A DNA stretch of 64,000 bases, taken from NCBI GenBank assembly GCA_016946835.1, contig JACVTC010000007.1, positions 1,501,501-1,565,500 on the forward strand. The letters run 5' to 3'. The notes beneath the pieces were generated by a model that was not told where the DNA came from, ran no database searches, and saw only the letters and a program-made list of their open reading frames with translations. Shown in pieces: positions 54,885 through 64,000 of the stretch. The DNA comes from Neocallimastix lanati (nom. inval.) (lineage: Eukaryota > Neocallimastigomycota > Neocallimastigomycetes > Neocallimastigales > Neocallimastigaceae). Made by a program: the position numbers and the translations under genes. The stretch's first letter is position 1. The number at the start of each line of letters is the position of its first letter.

Positions 54885-55471
54885 AACAATAAATAAATAA
54901 TAATTAATAAATAATAAATAATAAATAATAAATAATAAATAATAAATAATAAATAATAAATAATAAATAATAAATAATAAATAATAAATAATTGAATAAT
55001 AAATAATAAATAATAAATAATAAATAATAAATAATAAATAATAAATAATAAATAATAAATAATAAATAATAAATAATAAATAATAAATAATAAATAATAA
55101 ATAATAAATAATAAATAATAAATAATAAATAATAAATAATAAATAATAAATAATAAATAATAAATAATAAATAATAAATAATAAATAATAAATAATAAAT
55201 AATAAATAATAAATAATAAATAATAAATAATAAATAATAAATAATAAATAATAAATAATAAATAATAAATAATAAATAATAAATAATAAATAATAAATAA
55301 TAAATAATAAATAATAAATAATAAATAATAAATAATAAATAATAAATAATAAATAATAAATAATAAATAATAAATAATAAATAATAAATAATAAATAATA
55401 AATAATAAATAATAAATAATAAATAATAAATAATAAATAATAAATAATAAATAATAAATAATAAATAATAA
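54885..55471. repeat. heptamer array (AATAAAT)n, about 80 copies
   Basis: A seven-base period is kept almost perfectly for nearly 590 bp, with one visible interruption near 54988 (AATAATTGAATAAT). It is among the longest simple arrays in the window. No transcription or coding signal is associated. Confidence 0.97.
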
Positions 55472-55847
55472 AAAAAATGCCTTTTTAATTCATTTATGTA
55501 TTTCTTTTCTTAATAGATATTTATATAATAATAATAGATAATAAAAATTAAAATTTGCTTTTTATATTTGAACTATTTAGTGTTTATTTAGTCATACATT
55601 TATAATAGTTAATAGATATTATATATTATATTATTATAATATTTAATAAATATACTTTATCATAATAATTTATTTATTATTTATTTATTTATTATTTATT
55701 CATTTACTAACATATTCATTAGTAAATAATTTAGTAATTACATTTGTTTAAGTCATGATATTTACTTTTTTCAACGATTTCTTTTTTCTATATATGGGAA
55801 TAAGTTACATTTTACAAAAATTTTGTAGTATTATAAAAATATTAAAA

Positions 55848-55898
<51 letters not shown>

Positions 55899-56700
55899 AT
55901 TATATATAAAATAACGATTTTAAATGATAAAATTGTATATAATTATATTATTAGATATTGATAAAATATTATGTATCATACATTATTTATATAGCAATAT
56001 ATTAATTATATTTTATTTAATATATTATTTCAATATATTTAAAATACTAAAAGCAAAAAAAATTTTTATAATGTAATAGGGTTATTTTTATATTAATTAC
56101 ATTACATAATATTGAATTGTAGAACAAAACGAATATACGATTACTAAATACAGAATATTTTAATATTTAATGAATAATATTTAATATATAAAATTTAGTT
56201 AATTTATAATTATATTAAATATTAAATATTAAATATTAAATAATAAATAGTTTAAAAAGTTCAGGAGTAATTTTTATATAGAAATAGGTTAAAAGCCAAA
56301 GAATTCAGATAACACAAAACGTTAATATTATGAGTAGTTTAATTAATATACCATTATACTATTATGCCTAAGGAATATTTTTAAAAGAAAAAAAAATATT
56401 TTATTTTTTTAAAAGAAGGGATGGAAAAAAAAAAGAATTACAAATAAATAAAAATTATAATAATAAAAATAAAAAAAAAAATAGGAGAATCTTTCGTTTT
56501 TCTTACTATTTCAAAATATTTTCGGTAAACAGCCATAATTAATAGTATTTTTAATTATTAATTTATTTATATATTTGCAAATATGATTGATTCGCCACAA
56601 TAAATTAATAAATTATATCTTATCATGTTCAAAAATTACACAATTTCAAGCTATTATAGTAAAAGATCAGCATCTTTTTTTTTTTTTTAATATTTCATGT

Positions 56701-56739
<39 letters not shown>

Positions 56740-56747
56740 TTAATTAA

Positions 56748-56900
56748 TTTAATAATAATAATAATAATAATAAATAATAATAATAATAATAATAATAAAT
56801 AATAATAATAATAAATAATAATAATAAATAATAATAATAATAATAATAAATAATAATAATAATAATAATAAATAATAATAATAATAATAAATAATAATAA
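56748..56900. repeat. compound (AAT)n / AATAAAT repeat
   Basis: AAT triplets interrupted at near-regular intervals by AATAAAT units; the mixture suggests how a pure heptamer array could arise from AAT tracts. Confidence 0.9.
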
Positions 56901-57825
56901 TTTATTATAAAAAATATTTTGTATAATTTATAATTTCTTTTTTTTTATTATGGTTGATAATTTTATTAAAAAAAAAAAAAAAAAGAAGATAATATATAAT
57001 ATATAAAAATAATTACATATTTAAAAAAATTAAATCCTTACCCTTTCTGTTCCCATTATTTCTTTATATTTTTTTATATTTTATGATAAAAAAAGGGGGT
57101 TAAAATCAAAATATTATAAATAATAAAATTTTTAAATTAAAATTATTGTGTAATAATAATAAGCTTCTATATTAAAAAAAAAAAATTTTTTATATTAAAT
57201 ATTCCTACTTCGACTTTCGAAATTTTAATATGAACTTAATATAATAGCTAGAGTATTACTAATTATTTATTTATTTTTTATCTATTTTTATTTATTTATT
57301 TTTATTTATTTATTTATAATTATATTTATTTACTTATTTATTTATCCATATTTCTAATTTATTGATTATTGATTACTATAAATAATATTAAAATTTAAAA
57401 ATAAAAGAAAAAAAACTGTTAATTTAAATATTTTATGTATTATGTAAATTTAATTTACTAGAATAATCAAGATATATTAAAAGTGTATTGTTTTAATATA
57501 ATATAAAAGGAGAATCATCATCATCATCACTTTTATAAAATATAATGTAGACAAAAAATAACTAAACCTATTTTATGTGAAATAGACATAAAAAAAACAT
57601 AAGAATAAGAATATATATATATAAAAAAAGAAATATATAAACTATATAAAAATAAATATAAAATATAAAAATAAATATAAAATATAATAATAAATATAAA
57701 ATATAGAAATAAATATAAATAAATATAAATAAATATAAATAAATATAAATATAATAAATAGAAATAAATAGAAATTAATAGAAACATATACAAATATATG
57801 TATATACAACTATACAAATATATAA

Positions 57826-57920
57826 ATATATAATAGAAGATACATAAATAATATATTATATAAATATAGAAGATACATAAATATATAAATATATTAATAA
57901 TAGAAGATACATAAATATTA
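57826..57920. repeat. three copies of TAGAAGATACATAAATA
   Basis: Three copies spaced 35-45 bp apart and separated by TATATAAATATA-like sequence. Confidence 0.8.
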
Positions 57921-58886
57921 TATTTATATATATATTTAAATAATTATAAATAAATAATAATAAACTGTAATTCATAATATTCTTAAAAAAAATTAATTTA
58001 AAATTTATTTTAATATATTATTAATTTTAAATTTAATTTATTTTAAATTTATATCAACATATATTATAGTATAATGGAATGAAAAGATTTTGATAATCCT
58101 TTATAAATAAATTAAAAAAAATGATTATATTTATTTATTTATAATTATTTATAATTAATTATTTTTATTTATTTATTTATTTATTTTATTTATTTGCATA
58201 ATTATGCATTCATTTATTTATATATTTTTTTCATTCAAGTAATTTAATTTATTTAAAGTTTGTACCTTAACAAAAAAAATTTTTTTTTTTTAAATATATA
58301 GATACAATATACAAAGCTATAAATATAAATTATATAAATAATATACATATACATAGTATATTCACATATATTATACTATATGTGTAATTATATATATAAT
58401 ATATTATAAAATTTTTTATATTAACAAAAAAAAAAAATAAAAAAAAGTTTTTAAATCAATTTTTCATTTTGATATAAATACTGTGAAACCTAACTTCTAT
58501 TTTTTATTTAATGAAATTTTTTGAAAATTTTTGTTTTTAATTACGAAGATAATAATTCTGTGTGATTATATAAAAAGAATATTACAAATATAATTCAGCA
58601 ATTGTTTTTCTTTTTCAAAAAAAAAAAAAAAATATAAATATAATAAAATAATTTATTGAAAAGGAAAAAAAAAATATTGATATTTATTAGTAATATTTAT
58701 GAAATTTTAAATGTGGAAATAAAATATAGAAGATTTATAGTTCTTTAAAGTGAAAATTGTGGTAAAGATTTATTTTTTTTAACTTCCTAATATTTTAGTA
58801 TTACAGTAAAATAATTGTTCAACAAAAAAACTTTTTTTTTTGATAGTAATTTGTAAATAAAAGTAATAGAAAATATATTATATAAA

Positions 58887-60347
58887 ATGAAATCAATATT
58901 GATTACTGTTTTAGCTATAATTTGTTTACTCAGTAAACAATGTTTAGCTTTTAAAACTGGTTAGTATTAAGTTTTAAATATAATATAGAATATTACTTAA
59001 TAAATATTACTTTCTGTTTCAAAAAAAAAGAATATATTTATATTTATATTAATATTTTCTTTATATTAAATTAATATTAATATTAATAAAAAAACAATAT
59101 TATAATTTGGTATAATTTTTTTTTTTATAGTTTATTATTTAAATAATGATTCAAATGGTAATATTGTTCAAAATGAAAACACTATAGAACAAAATAATGT
59201 TGATATTATAAACGATACTATAAATAATAAAGAAATTAATGATAATATTAGCTTAAATCAAGACCCTAAGATCAGTAATGATAATAATACCCCAATAAAT
59301 GCAGATAATTCAAATAATCAACAACAAATAGAAAATTCTCAAAATCATAAACATTCTGAAGTTATTTTCGGGGCTATTCCAGTATCAATTCCAAAAGATG
59401 ATGATTCAAATTTCACTGCATATTTATTAGGAGGTGTCGGTTTTACTAGTGTTGCTTTTATTGCAGTTTTTGGATATAAGAATTACAGAGAAGTAGAAGA
59501 ATTTGAGGAAATAAATGAAATATTATTTGTATCCGATGAAGAGGAAGATGTTATTGCTATGCCTGAAAAATCAAAAGATGGAAATGCGTTAAAAAGATTA
59601 TCTGAAAGTTTTAATTTAAACATTGATAATGAAGATGATGATGATTCTATTATTGATAAACCTGAAAAAACAGAAAATGGAAATGCATTAAAAAGATTGT
59701 CTAAAACTTTAAGTTTAGGTTTTGGCAATAAGGAGGACGATGAGGATAGCACTATAATAGAAAAACCTGAAAAATCAAAAGATGGAAATGCATTAAAAAG
59801 ATTATCTCAAACTTTAAATATAGCTTTTGGTAATAAAGAAGATGAGGATTCCGTTACTTCTGATAAAACTGAAAAATCAAAAAGTGGAAATGCATTAAAA
59901 AGATTATCTAAAACTTTAAGTTTAGGTTTTGGCAATAAGGAAGACGAGGACTTCATAAATAACCTTCCAGTTGTTACAGAATCTGTTAATGCCAGTAATT
60001 ATTCTCTTGCCAAAAATAGAGCCTATAAATGTCATGTTGAATGGGCTCCTCTCGCATCCGATGAACTTGTTCTTAGTCTTGGGGATCTTGTATGTGTTAA
60101 GGAATCTTATAAAGATGGATACTCTCTTGGTTATAATTTATATACAAGGGAAGATGGTATTTTCCCTACCTGTTGTTTAGCTCTTCCTTCTGAAAATATG
60201 ATAGGATCAGAATTAGTGGAGGAAGGAAAGTTTGTTTCTATCTTAAAAAGATCTACTTCTAAAAGAAAGTCGAAGCATAATAAAAGAACATCACTTATTC
60301 ACAGTTGGGGTCAAAAAAATGAATTAAATTCAATTATAACTGAATAA
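58887..60347 (+). CDS. single-pass membrane protein with cytosolic repeats and C-terminal SH3 domain, two exons
   Basis: Exons 58887-58959 and 59131-60347 (donor GTTAGT, acceptor TTTATAG) join in frame to 429 residues. Exon 1 encodes a signal peptide (ILITVLAIICLLSKQCLA). Residues about 25-115 are Asn/Gln/Asp-rich and extracellular. A transmembrane helix spans about 121-143 (AYLLGGVGFTSVAFIAVFGY), followed by an acidic linker. Residues about 169-302 hold four repeats of 33-35 residues with the core GNALKRLS. Residues about 320-378 form an SH3 domain: YKCHVEWAPLASDELVLSLG, then GDLVCVKES, GYSLGYN and EDGIFPTCCL, with the ALYDY, DEL..GD, W/Y and G.FP positions recognisable. The layout recalls fungal Fus1- or Sho1-like membrane SH3 proteins that organise polarity and MAPK signalling at the cortex. 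Relatedness to those is inference; only the domain order is seen. The basic C-terminal tail (SKRKSKHNKR) is also notable. Confidence 0.88.
59562..59961 (+). repeat. four tandem coding repeats (GNALKRLS core)
   Basis: Four units of about 102 bp, each encoding PEKSKDGNALKRLS or TEKSKSGNALKRLS, then a variable part such as KTLSLGFGNKEDE and an acidic end. DNA identity between units 2 and 4 is especially high, so units have spread recently. KRLS fits a basophilic-kinase target pattern. Confidence 0.93.
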
Positions 60348-61828
60348 AGATAAAAAAAAAAAAACGTAATATAGTAGTAACAATAATACTATAAATTTAA
60401 TTTAGGAAAAAATATTTATTAAAAAAAATAATTTTAAATATATTTGTATATTATTAATAATAATATACAAATAATATAAATTATTTAAAAAGATTATCAT
60501 TAATAATATACATTTTTTTTCCTTAAATATATAGTTCTACATTTAAAAAAAATTTTTTTCTATAGAATTTTTTTTTTTAATTTTTTTTTATTAAAAAAAA
60601 ATAATAACAAGAAAAGAAAAGAAAATAATAATAAAATAAAATAAGAAATAAAAAAAAGAAAAGAAAAGAAAAGAGAGAGATAGAAAAAAAAAAAAAAAGA
60701 TATTTATTAATATAAAATATGAAATTATTATTTTACAAAGAGAAAAAAAAAATAAGATAATATAGAAATAATAAGAATAATTTTATATAAAAATTTATCT
60801 CTCTTTTTAATAATTTTTTTTTATTTAATTTTATTTTATATATTATTTTCTTATCAATTATTTATTTTTAGTTAATTAATTTTAGTACTATAACCAATTT
60901 TTTATGCTTTTATTTATTTTCCACTTTTTTTTCACTTATTTAATGAAATAATGGATGGTCTGTAAAAATAGTTTTTATTTATCTTTATTTATTTATTTTT
61001 TTAGTTATTATTTTTTGATTTTTAATTTTAATTTTAATTTTATTTTATTTTATTTTTTTTTTTTTTTTAAATAGAATCAAATATAAGAGTTTTTATTTTT
61101 AATATTTTTTTATTTTTTTTTATATTAACTTCGGATATTCCAGATTAAAAAAAAATAATATTAATAATAATTAATAAAAATGAAATAAAATAAAATGAAA
61201 CAAAACGAAAAAAACAAACAAACAAACAAACATACAAAAAAACAAACAAACAAACAAACAAAAAAAAAAAAAACTAAAAAAAAATAAATAATAATAATAA
61301 TAAATAATAATAAATAATAAATAAAATAAGAATTTTAAAATTATAAATATATATATATATATATATAATATATTTGTGATTTTTTTATTAATATTAATAT
61401 TTATTTTTTTAAAAATGTTACAATTAATAATTTTATTTATTTTTTTATTTATAATAAACCTAAACATATATGTAAATATATATATATAATATATATATAT
61501 TTTAATTTTATTATTACTGTTTATTATTATTTAATCTTTCTATAAATGTGGATTCAAAATTTAATGTAAAAAATCGTATAATTAAAAAACAAAAAAACAA
61601 AAAAACAAAAAACAAAAAAAAAAAAAAATTAAATCTCTTTCAACTGATGAAAGATTGCCCAACTTAATGTCTTTATTAATAGTAATAATAGTAATAGCCA
61701 TACCTAGTTTGGCAAGCTAAACTATTTTTTTTTTTTTTTTTATGTTCTTAAATTTGATGAAAAAAAAAAAAAAATTTTTTTTTTTTTTTTAAGGCAATAA
61801 TTTCATTCCTTCAATTTTTGTTAATATT

Positions 61829-61883
<55 letters not shown>

Positions 61884-61929
61884 TTTTTTTTTAAATTTAA
61901 TTTTTTGTTTGATAGTTCATAAGACGCAT
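60348..61929. other. AT-rich intergenic DNA with purine and pyrimidine tracts
   Basis: Holds a GAAAA-rich purine tract (about 60608-60690), a CAAA repeat, long A and T runs, and a patch at 61631-61730 that could encode a hydrophobic peptide (SLLIVIIVIAIPSLAS) and ends in the inverted repeat TAGTTT...AAACTA. No gene is called. Confidence 0.55.
61199..61262. repeat. (CAAA)n microsatellite
   Basis: ACAAACAAACAAAC-type tetranucleotide repeats with one interruption; they explain the Phe/Val/Cys-rich open frame on the minus strand (61171-61467). Confidence 0.9.
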
Positions 61930-61930
61930 A

Positions 61931-61942
61931 AGACGCCGAGAG
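61931..61942. repeat. target-site duplication, left copy
   Basis: AGACGCCGAGAG, repeated exactly at 63943-63954 on the far side of the retrotransposon's A-tail. Confidence 0.9.
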
Positions 61943-63942
61943 GAAATTTTACTTATCTTGCTTTTCTCGATCTTAAAAAAGCCTATGATTTAGTACCTAT
62001 CTTTAATATTTTGACCAAATTATGTAACTTAGGAATTAGAGATAAATGTCATCTGTTTTTAAAGAATCTTTACCTACCTATCCTCTAAAGCTCGTGCTTT
62101 TTTTAATGGTAATCTCTCAGAGGAATTTTCGATTAATCGTGGTGTTAGACATGGATGTCCTCTATCTCCTATTTTATTCAATTTGTTCATTAATGATATA
62201 CTGGATAATTGTAATAAGTATGGTGTATATTTAGATTCTCAATATTGTTGTGGCGGACTTTTTGCGGATGATATTGTTTTAGTTGCTCCATCTAAACAAG
62301 CTCTTAAGAAAATTTTGAATAAAGTTCATGAATGGGCTATTAAAAATGAAATGACTTTTGGAATTAATAAGTGTGCTACTCTTGTTGTAAAACCGATTAA
62401 CTTTGTTAAACCGATAAATTATGAAGATCCATCTTTCTTTATTGGTAGTAACAAATTACCTAAAACTGACAACTATACCTATCTTGGTATTCCTTTTGAT
62501 GAATCTTTATCACTGAAACCTATACAATTCAAATTAAACAGTAATTTAAATGTCAAGTTAAATTTGTACTTTCGATTTCTTATTAATAAATCTATTCCTC
62601 TTCCATTGAAGAAATATGTTTTAATTTCGTTTATTCTTAGTCTTGTTATATATTATGCTCCTCTCTTTGGTTCAAATAAGAGCAGATGTTCTAAAGCTCA
62701 AAAAAATTATTAATAGAGGACTTTATTGGAGTTATGGATTTAAATCTCGCAATTCTTCTGTTAGTCTCTATGATATTACTCGCGAATTGAGAATACCTCC
62801 TCTTTCTTTCAGCTATCTGTGCTATATCTCAATTACGATGCTTTAGAAAATGGAAAAATTCATCATGTATTATTAATCATCTCACTAATAATATTCCTAC
62901 TATGTCACATTACTCATGGACTAAAGAAGCAAGGACTTTGGATAAGAAATTAAATGGTAAAAAAACAAGTGAAATAAAAAAAAGTTTTATTGGGAAAGAG
63001 ATGTCTTCAAACCCTCAAAAGCTAAAAAAGCAATTATTTACAAGGAGAATGATTTTGGATTTATTTCAGAAATCAGAAACTTAACATTTCAATATCCTAA
63101 GTATCAGTTGGGATTCTTTTGGATTTCTCGAATTAGGTGTGGTTTTAAATTTGATATTAGTATTTCCATTAAAAGAAAAATCGTCTCAGAAGATTGTCCT
63201 AAATGTTGCCCTTGTTGTGGTGTTAGTGTACCTAGTTTTCTTCACTGGATCTTTGCCTGTAAAGAATTGGAAAATTTACAGAAATAAATCTTTACCTTTT
63301 CTAGATGATCTCTTTTTGAAGTTTGCAATGATAATTGAACAAAAAAAATCCTTGGATGTTTCTTTAGATTCAGAAAAGGATTATGATAATAAATATTTAT
63401 TATTATATATTGAGTGCTCTTCTTGGCAGGGCGTTCAATATATGAAAAAAAAAAAAAAGATTAAAGTTAATGATGGGGAACAAAGACAATTAGTTGACAA
63501 TATTTTTAAATAAAGTTCAACTTCATCAACTGTTCCGTATTTTGTGGGGATTGCGGAGTTTTTAACAAATGTAATACCATTAATTTGTCGATCTTTTAGT
63601 TTGATGATGAAATGGTATTCCATTGAATCTACCGTTGCTAAGAGCGTCGACATCGAAATGATAAGGCATGGATTTTCACCTCCAGATACAGATTCGATTG
63701 ATAACACTAATACTGAAATTATTACTCGCAATAATGGTCGTGGTGTTATTATTATCGAGAAATGGGAAAAGTTAGAGGCTATTGCTTCTAACGCACTTTT
63801 TATAATTTTATAATATATAATATTTTATTTCATGTATTTTATTATTTTTTTTCCTTTTCCTTTAAAATCATGTAATTTTATTATTATAATAAATTAAATA
63901 AAGTTATTCTCTTAGTCTAAAAAAAAAAAAAAAAAAAAAAAA
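61943..63942 (+). mobile_element. 5'-truncated, inactive non-LTR (LINE) retrotransposon
   Basis: The body starts inside a reverse transcriptase domain: FLDLKKAYDLVP (from about 61966), then RGVRHGCPLSPILFNLFIND (about 62137-62197), the catalytic FADDIVL (Asp-Asp at 62267-62272) and a thumb-like region. The C-terminal zinc knuckle CPCCGVSVPSFLHWIFACKE (C-x2-C-x9-H-x5-C) lies at about 63208-63265. The frame is broken near 62080, near 62700 and further on, so it is dead as well as truncated. It ends TAGTCT plus about 24 A. The 12-bp duplication AGACGCCGAGAG on both sides is the product of target-primed insertion. It is GC-richer than its surroundings. The small insertion at 41877-42150 belongs to the same or a close family. 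Confidence 0.95.
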
Positions 63943-63954
63943 AGACGCCGAGAG

Positions 63955-64000
63955 TTGCATTTCGCCAAATGATGTATTGATATTAAATGAATAAATAAAT
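63955..64000 (-). repeat. GGCGAAATGCAAC repeat, interrupted by the LINE
   Basis: On the minus strand this reads TTATTCATTTAATATCAATA, then TTTGGCGAAATGCAAC. It closely matches about 46005-46043 (TTATTCATTTTCATCAATA ... CTGGCGAAATGCAAC). The LINE inserted right beside it, and the window ends within the repeat. Confidence 0.7.

Larger units (their letters stand above)
55472..58886. other. AT-rich intergenic DNA upstream of the SH3 gene
   Basis: Contains an (AAAT)n tract (about 55846-55902), a long T-run (about 56703-56734) and many short AT repeats. The open frame at 57533-57817 (minus) is a Tyr/Ile/Phe/Leu string caused by AAATATA repeats. No gene supported. Confidence 0.55.

Noticed and set aside
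57533-57817. 94-codon minus-strand frame rich in Tyr, Ile, Phe
   Set aside because: Produced by AAATATA repeats; composition alone explains it.

Overview
This is a eukaryotic nuclear window, very AT-rich outside genes, with long homopolymers, (AAT)n and AATAAAT arrays, short introns with GT...AG borders, a slicer-type Argonaute, a TALE homeobox gene, non-LTR retrotransposon fragments and genes with a bacterial look (a transglutaminase-like protein, Old Yellow Enzyme-type flavoproteins). The combination fits an anaerobic gut fungus (Neocallimastigomycota) best. That is inference: no rRNA or other decisive marker is present, and an amoeba such as a dictyostelid is the main alternative.

Layout. 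1-8.0 kb is gene-poor AT-rich DNA. 8.0-11.9 kb holds a decayed copy (8014-9126) and an intact copy (10522-11880) of a secreted transglutaminase-like gene. 13.2-15.8 kb (minus) is a complete Argonaute. 18.07-20.35 kb is a five-exon TALE homeodomain gene assembled here from splice signals. 22.3-37.16 kb (minus) is one unbroken 14.9-kb reading frame for an RNF213-like giant AAA+ protein with an RZ-type zinc finger and no visible RING. A broken copy of its 3' end lies just beyond its stop.

37.6-51.5 kb is a tandem segmental duplication of a unit of about 7 kb. Each unit has an Old Yellow Enzyme gene and a decayed FLYWCH-type zinc-finger gene. The promoter and the first third of the two OYE genes are identical over 611 bp although the outer flanks have diverged, which suggests recent gene conversion. 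Unit 1 carries two retroelement insertions at sites where unit 2 has none, one of them with a clear 12-bp target-site duplication. 51.5-58.9 kb is repeats and AT-rich spacer, including an (AAT)n tract and a heptamer array of nearly 600 bp. 58.89-60.35 kb is a two-exon gene for a single-pass membrane protein with four cytosolic repeats and an SH3 domain. The window ends with a 5'-truncated, frameshifted non-LTR retrotransposon (61943-63942) flanked by a 12-bp target-site duplication.

The genes do not form one pathway. Plausible themes are small-RNA silencing (Argonaute) in a locus marked by retroelements, ubiquitin signalling (RNF213-like), a transcription factor that could belong to a mating-type or developmental system, cortical signalling (SH3 membrane protein) and redox metabolism (OYE pair).
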